From Xiphophorus maculatus (lineage: Eukaryota > Chordata > Actinopteri > Cyprinodontiformes > Poeciliidae), in the NCBI RefSeq assembly GCF_002775205.1, contig NC_036453.1:15127594-15191593 (forward strand): 64,000 bases of DNA, written 5' to 3'. The translations under genes and the position numbers were made by a program. Numbering within the stretch: position 1 is the stretch's first letter; each line of letters opens with the position of its first letter. Positions 49,428-61,387 of the stretch are shown piece by piece. The notes under the pieces are model-generated. The model had not been told where the DNA came from. It did no database searches and saw only the letters and a list, made by a program, of their open reading frames with translations.

Positions 49428-52400
49428 ATGGTAATCACCATTACAGTAACCAATAAGACCCCTTACACCTGGTACCACTCTTATGATAAAGACCAGGTAA
49501 GAGTCCAAACCGAGATATGAACCAGTAGATGAACCTTCCCCGACTGATTTTTTCTCCTCGTCCCCACAGAGTGGGACAAAACTGAAGCCACATGATACAA
49601 AAACAGGAGAATGGCCTTTAGGATTTTCGTTGTTAAAATATCCATTCCGATTGTTTGATGCTGTTTTGGACAGAGGCGTCTACCTTAGCTATGGAAACCA
49701 CTCCAAATGGGACCTTCAATCTGACAATCGCATTGATGATTTCACTGTAACAGAGAGCGATGATCGAGAACACTTTGAGCTGGTCAACAGTTCTGATGAA
49801 GTGGTTGACCGCTGTCCCAACTATGGTAAGTCTTACAGAAACATTCAGGCTGCACATTAACGCTTTACTTCCTGGACTGGCGTGGTCTGCTGTTCACAGA
49901 GAATCTGTTTCTACTGAGCGATACAGGGAAGTTCCAGTTAGTTCAGATTATGGGCCGATACCGAACAGTTAATGCTGAATGATTTCTACACACCTAGATG
50001 AACTCAGCTTCAATTGTTTGACTTTATGCGTGAAATGATTTGGTTAGGAGACAACTCAGCTGGAAACCAAGAGAGAACATTGATCACTGCTGAATGTTGG
50101 ATTGAGAACATAATGAGTGAACATCTTTTTAGATGTTGTGTTTAGATCAGTGGTCATTCTTTATTAATGTCTTTTAATCCATCCATCCATCCATCCATCA
50201 TCCATCCATCCATCCATCCATCCATCCATCCATCCATCCATCCATCCATCCATCCATCCATCCATCCATCCATCCATCCATCCATGACCTTCATCCACCA
50301 TAGTTGCCTCTACTTCTTTAGTGGATTGTTTAGACGCTTGCAAACTAAATATTTATTTGGCTAAGTACTTAGCTTACTAAATAAAAATTTAGTTCCCCAA
50401 ATAATTATTTAGTTTCTAGTTCTGACGAGAATAAGTAAACGAATAACAAAAAAAATGAATAACATGGCAGAAATATGACTTTTAAAATGAACCCCCGATT
50501 TCTAATTAGGTTACATAATCCCAAATTACTGCTGTTAATTATTGACTGGGTAAATTTTCAAAACAGCAACCCATATTTTTCAACTTCAACCTTGTTAAGG
50601 ATTGTTATTAATCTACTTTATGGGGTAGAAAATAATCTGAATTTTTAAGGCTAAGAGAATAAAACATAAAATATTAGGACCCTCTGCCTGAGACTTTTAA
50701 TAGTATTACTGACTTATTTTGTGCCAAAACTCAGTTAAAATAAAGTTAACTTTTTAAAACCGTATAAAGAAGTACTAACCCAGAACATGCTCAGTTAGCT
50801 TTGATTAAACCAAAAAAGGTGATAAAATTCACAAGAACATTCTTGAATTTTCTTTTAGCAAGAATCGAAGAAGAGAAACGGGAAAGAGAAGAACGCAAAA
50901 GACGGCAACAAGAAGAGAAACGTCAGAGGGAAGAAGAGGAGCAGAGGCGCCAGGCAGAGCTGGAACGAGAAAGAAAGATCCAAGAGGAGACAAAGAGGAG
51001 ACAAGAACAGGAACGCCGAGAATGGGAACGTCGAGAACGTGTAAGACGAGAACAAGAAAGGCAAGAACGTGAACGACGAGAATGGGAACAACGAGAACGT
51101 GAACGACGAGAAAGGGAACGACAAGAACAGGCAAGACGGGAACTTGAAAGGCAAGAACAGGAAAGGCAAGAACGTGAACTACAAGAATGGGAACAATGGA
51201 AGAAACGACAAAAAGAACTGCAGAGAAAAAGGCAAGAAGAGGAGAAAAGACGCCTGGCAGAGATGGAGCAAGCCAGGAGAATCCAAGAGCAAATTGACTG
51301 GGAGAACAAAGCCTCCAAGAGAAAGATCAGAAAAGCTCAGGAAAGACTTCAAGAGCAGGAACAAGCCAAAGCTCAAGAACACCAGCAGCAAAAGACTGAA
51401 GTGCTGTACCAGCTGCTGGACGATCATACAGCTTACATAGAGAGAGATGAGGTAAGGTTTGAGATCTTCTGGGTTTACCACATTAAATATGAAAAAGCAA
51501 GTTAGACTCTGGCAATAGTTGACCATATGAATGTTTAGACTTGATGCTAATGTGCTGAATTTATCTTTTATGCAGTTCGGAGATGTGCAGCAACGATTTG
51601 AAGAACTTCTGTCAAGCTACCAAATCAAAGAGAAAGAAAAGTCAAAGATGAACCTTGAAGACAGAATGAAGTTTCTCCAAAATGTGCTGATGTTAAATTA
51701 CCTAGAACAACAGAACATCCCCATCTGGTCACAGTGGGCTTTGGATCAGGCCACTGGATACGTGGACCTGTCCCTGACCGAGCGCTTCAGTGTTCTGGAG
51801 GCTGTGGTCAAGGTTACTCTGGAGGGTGAGCCTGATTTTCAGCTTGAGCACAGAACAGGACAAGACAAAAAAAACATATTCTTTCTCAGTTTGGAAGATC
51901 AGCTGCAGATTTCTAATCCAACTCTAGCCAGACGGGTTTTAGTAAATATTCTTGAAATTACTTCAAAGTTGCCAAAACAAGGCAAGGAAATCCTCAGTCA
52001 AATACTTTTCAACAACATCTGGACTCCAAAAGAAATCAAGCTGTTCATTGGACGAACGTTGGGCATGGATCAGGAAAAAGTCTCAAACATCCTTCACTGG
52101 GTATGCACCTATAGGTTAAGCTGCATAATGGCTGTCACTGCACTGAATCACAAGAATCCCATAGGATATATTCAAGATTGTATGTCATGTGAGGAGGACA
52201 AAGATCATGAGACTATCCTTAGTGAAATGAAGGAAAATAACTATCCAGAAGATCTCCTGTCACAACTGGAAGACACTCTTCAATACGTTGAGGCCGTGTT
52301 GCCCAGATGTAAAGGAGTGGACCTAGAGTCAGACGTGATTGAAGACTGTAAAAGGTGGATAGTTTCAATAGATTTTTCCAACCCTAACACTGACATGTTA

Positions 52401-55400
52401 AAGAGCATCCTCATTGTCATGTCCATAGCTGTGAAGACATGCACAGCCTTCATCACCTCCAGTGGAAAGAGCGTTCAGGGATACTTTCCCAGACTGACTC
52501 AGCTTGCATCATTACTGCTACTGCTGCTACAGCAGTCCCAGGACAAACGAGGATGCCTCTTGGAAATCGGAACCGGTGAGGGTAAGACCTGCATCTTAGC
52601 CATGTTTGCCACCATCCAGGCGATACGAGGTACTGCGGTGGATGTTGTGACCAGCTCCCCTTTGCTTGCCATTCGTGATCAAGAGGAGTGGAAAAAACTC
52701 TATACAATGTTTGGTGTGACCTCATCAACTGTTCCTCCACAACACCAAACTAAAAGTTCCTTTGAAGACCATGACAAGCTGCTTGAAGAAGCTTATTCTA
52801 TGCAAGTAGTTTATGGCACTGTTTGTACTTTTGCTGCAGACATACTGAGGCAAGAGTTTGAGAAGAAAACAACTCGAGGACAGAGAAAGTTTGACTGTGT
52901 TATTGTGGATGAAGTGGATTACATGACGTTGGACAGTGGAGTCCAGGTAACCTTCTTGTCACATCAAGCCAGTGGGCTGAGACACCTGGAACAAGTCCTA
53001 GCAAGCATCTGGGCCTTGATGTCTTCCTGCCGTCCGATAGAAATATTTGAAACAGGCGAGATCCAATGGGGAACTAGGATCCAGTACTGTCACAAGGTTG
53101 CCAAGCAAGCTGTGGTTGGCTCAGAATCAGACTTTTCAGAAGATGACATACTGTTGCTGGGTGTGGAGCTGGGCCTTTATTCTCAGCAGGATCTCAATAA
53201 AGTAAATGAAGCAATGAGTCAAACTCAGACAGAGAAAGGCAGCTCTGAAGATCCCACATTGCAAGTCATTGGAACCATCATGGCCAAGTTGGGACATCAG
53301 CAGCAGCATGAGCTGTTCAGGAAACTTGAGACAGAAGTGCTTGATGGCGTGGTGGTGGACTGTTACTCACTAGTAAACAATAAAGCCAAACGCTACGGTA
53401 AAGACGATTCTCCCGCAGACCCTGATGTGAAGATACTTCTTCTGCAGAATGGATGTGCCTGTGAAATCATGTCTGAGAAATCACTCATTGAATCAACTCT
53501 TGAAAAACTGAAATCCAAAATAAGATTTTCTGGTGAGTGCTCGTTGAAGTCAGTGGAGGAAACTCAGGGATATATTGTGATTCCATCTTTCTTAAAAGAG
53601 TATGTTGAGAACCAGTTGCCCATTTTTGCAGAGAATGCCTTGAGAGCCATTCAGATGGCGCTAGACAGAGAGTACATGATTGAAAAGACACCAGAGGTTG
53701 ACAGGCCTGGTTTCTGTAGTGAGCACTCTCATCACTACGATGCCATAATTCCTGTAGACTTCCAGGCCAGTGGGGTACTAGAGAAAAACAAGCGCTGGGG
53801 TGAGGGCCTGCAACAGTTTTTGGAGATGAAACACCAACTGGCAATTTCACAATTATCTAACGTCACAAACTACATGTCAAATGTCCACTTCTTTAAAAAG
53901 TACCTGACAGGCAAAGGGATTTTTGGAGTCTCTGGGACATTAGGGGGCGAAGCAGAGAAAGCATTTCTAAAACGGCAGTACAAAGCAGCCAGTTACATCA
54001 TTCCAGCTCACCGTCATAAAAAGCTTGTAGAACTGCCAGCAGTTCAGGTTTCTGGAGGAAAAACTGAGTGGATCCAGGTCATCTGCGAGACCACATGGAG
54101 AGCTGCAGACAGGGGGCAGGTTGTTTTAATTATCTGTGAGGATGTCAAGACTGCCAAGGAGCTGAAAAGTAAAATACAGGTTCAAAAAAGACACGCTGCT
54201 GAGATCAGCATGTACACAATCAGTGAAAAGCACAACATTGAAAAGGAGACTTTCAGGAAGGGACACATCATCATAGCTACAAACCTTGGAGGCAGAGGAA
54301 CAGACATAAATGTTCACCAAGAAGTCAATGAGTGTGGAGGTCTCTTTGTGCTTCTCACATACTTCCCTGGAAGTCACCGTGTAGAGAGACAGGTGTGTGG
54401 ACGCACTGCCCGCAAAGGAAACCCAGGAATGGCACAGATGATACTTAACCGGGATCTTCTAGCACCAGCATACCAAGGCCACTCAGTGGAAACCATGAGA
54501 AAACTCAGAGAGGAGTATGAAGTCAGACGTTTGGATGGTATGGAGAAAAATGAGCTGCTTCAAATTGAACTGAAGGAAAGTCTGTTCTCCACATTTTGTG
54601 AGTTTCTCTGTGACTTTGACAAGCACTACACAGAAGAGGAGAGAAGGGATATCAAAAAGCTGAAATCAAAAGATCTTCCTGAGTGTTTTAGGAGCCATCG
54701 TCAAAAGTTTGATTATGAGACTGCGATCAATGCTTTGAAAGAATCATGGGCCTTGTGGCTCATCCTCCATGAAGAGCACTTCAGCAGGCATGATGATAGC
54801 CACCTCCTGAAAGAAAACCTTATGAAGGAGTTGAAGAAGACTGCAGATCAAATCTTAAAGGGGAGGAGCAACAATTTCTATGACTACATTAAACTGGCAA
54901 AAAGCAGAACTGACATACACCGCAGCAACAAAAAGGAAAGCGACTTTGGAGCATTGCTGTACTGGCAGAGTGCTGTGCAGTGCGATCCTTTCTACTGTGC
55001 TGTGGCACTTTATAACCAGGCGTACATCACAGTCAACCTGCAAAGGAGCGGCTACAAAGAGGAAGCAAAGCAGTTATTAGAAAAAGCAAAGACTGCTGTG
55101 AATGTGTACCTGTCAGAGTCAACAAACATCATGATGTTTTGTAATTTCGCTGTGGCTCATGACTTTTTACCCCACCACAAAGACAGCAACCTGCAGAACC
55201 AAATGAAAGCCAGAATGAGTGTCTTCAAATGTTGGAAAGGATACATTGAAAATGCCCTGAAAGCCCTCCAGCACATTGAGAATAGCAAAGGAGAGGCTAT
55301 CTTAGAAGACTCCAGTGTTTACAGCCTTTCCAAAGACAAAGACCCCATCACCACGAATGAACTAATGGTGCTTCATGAGTTTGGTCTCTGCATCGTGTTT

Positions 55401-58400
55401 GAGGTTAAAAAGAAGCCAGAGTTTTCCATCGATGCCTTTCTTTGTTTTTGTCTAGGAGTTGTCCAAGTGATAGCAGGTGTCCTTGTTTGTGCTCTGTCCT
55501 ATGGAAGCGCCAGCCAGTTTGGGCTTGGACTCATCAGTGAAGGGGTTTCTGACATGATTCACGGCATAAAGGGAATGATACAAGGAAGCTTTGACTGGGC
55601 GGAGTGGGCAATCTCCAAAGCCATTAGCATTGGGGTGTCTCTGGTCTTTGGTGGACTGAGCAAACTCAAGGGAGCTGTAAGGGCTGTACGAAGTGGTGCC
55701 AAAGGTCTGGTTGCTGGGGCTAAATGTAGCTCCGTCCTCACAGTAAAAGAGTGCTGTAAACATGCAGGGAAATATGCTGTTCAAGAACTGGCAAAGCAGG
55801 GATGTGTAGCTGTGCTGAGCTACACTGTCAGCAATGCACTTCCAGCTGTGTTTGAAAGGATTCTGAATGAGGCCTTCAGGGATAAAGTCTTTAAGATGAT
55901 AAAATCTAATAGCCGCCTGGATTCTGCTCTCACAAACTTCATTTGTTCAACAGTACCAAAGACGGCCATGGAGCAAAACTTCACCAACTTCACAATAGAC
56001 ATGAGTTGTGAGAATGAAATCCGTCTATCAGTGGACACGATGACGCGAGACATAATCCCTGACCTGATGATGGACTGCACCCAGGTTGCTAAAGTTCTTG
56101 ATACCCTGTCAGAGGTCTGTGGTTCTGTGGCACGGCACATGGAGAAACAGAAAGAGATGAAAGTGTTGATGAAGATTTTGGAGTCAGCTCAGTATATCAA
56201 ACTCTGTGTAGAAATCTTGAATTCATTTCCCACAGAAGACGTCATTCATAAAACCTTTGTGCCTGGGTTGTTGAAAAGCCTGGATCAGCTGCCGCAGGAA
56301 AAGTATGACAAGGATGGAAGGCACTCATTAGCTGATGTGAAAAGGCTTAAAAAAGACCTTCTCCACATTATAGCTACAAGTGTTTCAGAGTCATTTGTTG
56401 AAGCTTGTTCAAGACACATGACCTCCATCATCACCAGAACCTGCATGACTCGCATAAACAGCGCTGCTAGTAGTGCTGTTGGGAACCTACTGGGCAGGGC
56501 TAATACTCAAAGTTTTTTTGACAACCAGCTGTATAAACACCAAATGAAGGAGGCCATCCGCAGACCATGTGAATCTCTATCAGAGGAGGGCAAACAGGAC
56601 CTTCATTGTTACATAGAGGAGGTTTGTGATGTTGATCGTCCTGCTTCAGCTTTGGACATCCATGTCCTCACTCAAAGTGACGCTCTCCAAGGCAAAGGCA
56701 TCAGAGTTATAGTTGTGGACAAAGATAGGAAGAAGCTTTCTGAGGATTACTTTCCAGGAAAGGACAGTTCTGCAGGTGATATCGTCCTCCAACTGAGCAA
56801 AGACCCAGAAACACAAAAACAGTGAGTAACGATTGAGAATCTCATATTGATGACATTGATGTGTTTTATTGTGTTAGAGTTAAGAAGTATTCATCAATTC
56901 ATTTTCATATAACCTTATTCACAGCAAGCGTCCTCCAAATACACATTATAAAAAAAAAACATTCAGTTTATATACAGAAATAATCCATTAAATTCAATCA
57001 TTTCAAGTCAAATACATCCATTCCAATTCAATTAAATGCGCTAAGCAAGATAGTTACATTTCTATTCAAATTGGTAAAAAGATCTTTATCTAAGGAAGAC
57101 AAGTTGACTACATTGAGTCACTTCCTGTGCAGAAATCTTTGGTTTAATGTATCAGGATATTTTCATAAAATCATGAATTGCCTACCACGTCTTAAATTAG
57201 GTCTTAAAAACCTCAGATGACCTTGAGGGTCTTCTGGTTTGCTCTGTTAGATGGTGTTCCATCTGTATAAAAGTGTTTTGGTATTTCTGTTTGTAATTTT
57301 CAGGACGTTTGCAGAACGGCTTGCTGGTGAAACGAGGCCCTACAGCGGACATTTCGACATTGTGAAGCCAGACGGCGCTGTGATTCCCGTGAACTCTGCA
57401 GATATGAACTGCTTCTATCATGCTGTGGTCCAGGCCACCAGCTGCAGTACCGTTGACCACAAACAGAGGGCAGTGCAGCTTCGAAATGAAATGAAGGATC
57501 TGGTGAGTATCATGTCATTCAAAACATTAACAAAACACAAAGTGTGCTGATAATGAAACTAAAGTATTTTTATGTAGAAATCATTTAAACGTTTTGAGAA
57601 ATACCAAACATAAAGACTTCCAGTCACTCTGGCAGAAACTCACAGCCTCCTGCTCCTCTCACCTCAGTCTGTTTTTAAAGCCTTTCTGAGTTTTTATTTA
57701 GCTTCACTTTATCCGAATAAAATCACACTGAGGTTAAAAACTTATTTTTGGAGAGAGTCCTGGCCAAGAGGCGTCAATAAATAAAACACTAACAAGTAAC
57801 AGTTTAAAGAAAACAACAAGCTATGAAAACCCGGCGCATGGTTTTAAAACTTTTACTTTGGAGGCAAATGCACAGTGAGATAACATCAGTTAATTTCAAA
57901 GTTTTCTGCAGCAAGTTACAGGATCAGAGAACAGAAAAAAAAGTCTTCTCCGCCAATTCAGTCTGAGCAAATGGTGCATAAAAAAGTGGCCAAACCAGGA
58001 GAGTCAACGTTTCTCAGTGCAGATAGGCTGGCAGGAGCCCAGGTAATTCTTATAGGTAAAAACGGAGCAGGACCAGACTGAACATCCCACCTGTGAGGAT
58101 GAATCACAGAGTCTGTTGGGATTCTGCGGTTTGTAAAGAACCTCAGAGAGCAGAGGTTGACAGTCAAAACATCTCTATAGTCCAACACAGACAAGCAAAC
58201 TGCAATGACAAGATAGTTTTTATCTCTGTATTACAAACAACCTATTTAAAAAAATAAAACCCAACTTTGATTTTAACCTTTCTACTAGATTTTCCACATT
58301 TGATTTAATTTCCTCTGGGAAAAATTAACCAGTTTAGTTGTATTTGTTTTAAGAACAAGTTTTAAATGTAATAAAGAGTGTTGGATAGCAGCAAAACCTT

Positions 58401-60399
58401 TCTGTAATAGTTCAAAGACCGGAGTAGGAGTGGATCCAGTGCAATAAATAATCGTCATCTGCACAAAAATACAAATCAGACACATTTTGTCCCAATTCAT
58501 TTATATAAATTATGAACAGAAGTGGATCTAATATAGATCCCTGCTGTACCATTGGTACATCTCCAGACAACAAATCATATTTAATACATTGTGTCCTCTC
58601 CTGAGATAAATTGTGAATCAAACAGCTTGTTTTGAAATACTAGAGTCCCCGAGCACTGACTACCAGAATTTTGTACTGAATGAAATTGTTCTGATAAATC
58701 CACAGCACAGCGCTGCTTCTATCCAGAGCTTTTCCAGCTCCCAGGGAAACCAGTTTAAACTTAAAATGACTCTGAACTGTAAGAGTTAACCACAGAAAAC
58801 TGGGTGAAATTGATTGTCTATGAAAAAGAGAACATCAAGTTATTGGTAGCTCAGCTGTGGCAGCCAATCAGAGACTCAGTTCAAAGAATCCAAAGTCGAC
58901 ATCTTCTGTCTTATCAGGACTTAAAACAGAAAGATGGAGTCATCCAGATGTTTATGTTTTCCAGACATAAACTCTAACTAATGGACTGGATTAATCAGGA
59001 TTTATGGACAGATACAGCTGATTTTCATCAGCATCACAGTGGATGTTTATCCCGGTTTCACCAACCGGGTGAATATTTGGCGATTGGTGGTGGAATAAGA
59101 GGAATAAAACAAAGTACTGATAAATGTTGTTGGTGGATCTCAGCTGCTGAGTTTATATTTATATCTCCATTGTAATTTAAAATATCTGCTTAATTCAGCA
59201 TCTTGTTGTCAGAAAAAACAAACTGAATGTAGCTCTGACGTAAGGAAAAGTAGACATGATGAAATGTTTGTGACGTGTCATGGTTCAGCTGCTTCAGGAC
59301 ACAGGCAAGTTCGCAGCAGCCGTCAACCTGCAGAGAGGATATGAAGAAACCCACAGATACCTGAATAAGTACATCATCAGTGGAGGAGGCAGGAAGACGC
59401 AGCAAGTCATCAAAAAAAACTTCCAGGACAAACTAAACACAACAGACATGCAGGATGTCCAGGAGCTTGAGGCCAATCTGATAAAAACTTACGACCTGGG
59501 TCTGGTTGGAAGGTTTGATGAGTGAGTTCATTCTGTCCAACGATTTAAAATCGCAGCCGTCACTCTGCAACACACAGTCATCTCTACTTGATGTTTGGTT
59601 TGTGAAGCATCAAGGGCCTGCGGAGGACAAACAGACCCAACGCCGATAACAACAACCGGAGCTGTCCTGTGAATGCAGACCACATCCCACCTATCAACGC
59701 CTTCCAGAAAGCTCATGAGATGCTGCAGAAACCAGAGAACGAAGCCCTGAGGGACAGGCTGAAAACAAAGCAGCCTGAGCTTTACGCCATGATTGATAAA
59801 ACCGGAAAGCGAGGGCTCTGCAGAGAGGTTCTCACCGAACATCACAAGCAGGCGCTGACCACCGGAAACAGCAAGGGGTCTCACAGAATCAGGTGAGAAT
59901 GCATCACTTCCTGGCTGATTTCAGCCCTTTGCTGATGTCACTTGCTCTGTTTGCTGCAGGGAGAAGCTCGCTGAAGTTCTGGTTTCTGGTGATGCTCATA
60001 AAGCAATGAAGATGTCCTTAATAGCGGCCAATCCAGAGATGTCGGAGTCTCTCCGGAGAGATGCAGGTGCATAACAGAGACTGATTCAGCTGCTGCTGCA
60101 ACTAGCCTGCAGAAAAACAGGCTGTTTCAACCAGTCGGCTAATGTTTGCTCTCTGTGCAGGAATTTATCAGCAAAACAAAAGACCTGATGTCATGTCCAC
60201 CAAAGCCATCAGGACGTATCACGGCATTGGAGACAGACTGCTGTTGGATAAATACTGTGAGATGGGAGTCATCGACCAGAGCTCTAAGGATGATCTTCGT
60301 CAGTGGACAAAGTCCCAGCTTTACTCCAGGAATTCAGCAGAATATCATGAACTGCTGGAAGTGCTGAAGCCGTTTGCTCAACACCAGAAACGCCTTTAG
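49428..60399 (+). CDS. Giant SecA-like ATPase protein (about 2,408 residues, nine coding exons)
   Basis: Exons: 49428-49496, 49570-49825, 50859-51451, 51576-56821, 57304-57502, 59289-59521, 59608-59892, 59960-60066 and 60161-60399. All introns are GT..AG and phases agree; the sum is 7,227 bases. Residues 1-108 form a small domain ([15 protein letters not shown]) I cannot name. About 109-300 is a highly charged Glu/Arg helix. About 307-1320 is a SecA-type motor: P-loop GTGEGKT (638-644), Walker B DEVD (751-754) exactly as in Sec[14 protein letters not shown], motif [11 protein letters not shown] (about 1210) and motif [19 protein letters not shown]-like repeat ([20 protein letters not shown]) and a hydrophobic Gly-rich stretch (about 1590-1690) follow. 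Exon 5 carries [12 protein letters not shown], resembling the OTU cysteine-protease nucleophile motif. SecA normally drives protein export in bacteria and plastids; no signal or transit peptide is seen. Role unknown; its place beside GIMAPs hints at immunity. The exon 6 start (59289 or 59298) is uncertain. Confidence 0.85.
50178..50285. repeat. (CCAT)n microsatellite
   Basis: About 26 tetranucleotide copies in intron 2 of the SecA-like gene. Confidence 0.97.
58240..58690 (-). mobile_element. Non-LTR retrotransposon fragment (reverse transcriptase)
   Basis: On the minus strand 58621-58412 encodes [20 protein letters not shown] followed by [11 protein letters not shown]. This is the reverse transcriptase palm with PQGSxLGPLLF and YADD motifs, here mutated to QQGS and CADD. 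Flanking sequence looks like the same element. It is a dead LINE piece in intron 5 of the SecA-like gene, antisense to it. Confidence 0.8.
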
Positions 60400-61026
60400 A
60401 TGTACATTCATCTAACTATTAACACTTATATATACGAAACCAATTCCTAGAGTCCAGCCTATGTGTAACGAATTGGTCTGAATTGTTCTAAAATTTGTAA
60501 ATATAGCAGTAAGTGAGGAGAGGCATTTTAATATATGTTCGTTTTAAATACTTTTTGTAAACAAATTCGTTTTAAAAATAAAATAAACTAAAGAATAAGC
60601 CAAGAAAATGAGGAAATGGAGGATTGTGAAAATAATGTATTGGCAAATAAATAGTTGACTAATTGAAAAACTAACTAAATAACTAACTAGATAAATAAAT
60701 ATAGGAATAAGTAGATAAATATGATAAATGAAAAACTATCTGAAAGCTGGAACAAAAGTCGAAGAAGAAAACAAGGAACAAACAGGAATGTGAAACATAA
60801 AAATAAGAGGGGAATAAGAATGTTTTATAAAGGAAGAGGAAGCAGTTTTAATGTCTGCAGGAGGAGATAAGCATGCCAAAGTGGAAGGAGACGCCAGCCA
60901 CTTCCAGAGAGCTGGAAACACCCAAAGGCTAACGGTGGAAGTTTGTGACCCAGAGATACGGAAACTGCGCTCAAGACTTCACATGCAGAAATATAGGACA
61001 TTGCACTGTATAGAAAAGATAGATAA
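60400..61026. other. 3' UTR and spacer after the SecA-like gene
   Basis: AATAAAATAAAC near 60577-60590 is the probable polyadenylation signal. A plus-strand frame from 60851 (MSAGGDKHAKVEGDASHFQR) is short and not recognised. Confidence 0.5.
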
Positions 61027-61387
61027 TGTCATGATCTGTGTTTTTCTGTGTATTTATTTCGAGTTTCTGTGTCCTTGAGTCTCTTCATTGTCCTGTTCTC
61101 CCCTTGATTACTCCCAGGTGTTTCTTGTTTCCCTATTACCTCCTGTGTATTTAGTGTCACCTGTGTGTCTGTGTCTTTGTCGGGTCCTTGTCTAATGTGC
61201 GCTCAGTCCTTCGTGTGTCCAGTCGTAAATCAGTTGCTACCGGCGTTGAGCCCTGGCTTCCGCTCAGTCGTGCTGCCTGTGTTTTTGGACTGTTTTGACT
61301 TTTATTTATCATTAAAACAACCATCAATCATCTCAACCTGGGTCTACAGCGTTTGCCTCACCACCTTCACCACACCGTTTCATGACA
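61027..61387. mobile_element. Solo-LTR-like element
   Basis: About 361 bases starting TGTCATGA and ending TCATGACA, the TG..CA inverted ends typical of LTRs, with a late ATTAAA signal near 61312 and a pyrimidine-rich, CTGTGT-laden body. No target duplication or internal retrovirus-like genes were found, so it may instead be the end of another element. Confidence 0.45.

Noticed and set aside
50829-51526. Minus-strand frames rich in Ser/Cys/Leu/Phe over the charged exon
   Set aside because: Shadows of the Arg/Glu-rich repeat exon of the SecA-like gene.
51531-51575. Start of the SecA-like protein at 51531
   Set aside because: Those codons precede a clear acceptor (TTTATGCAG at 51575) and are intronic; upstream exons join in phase.
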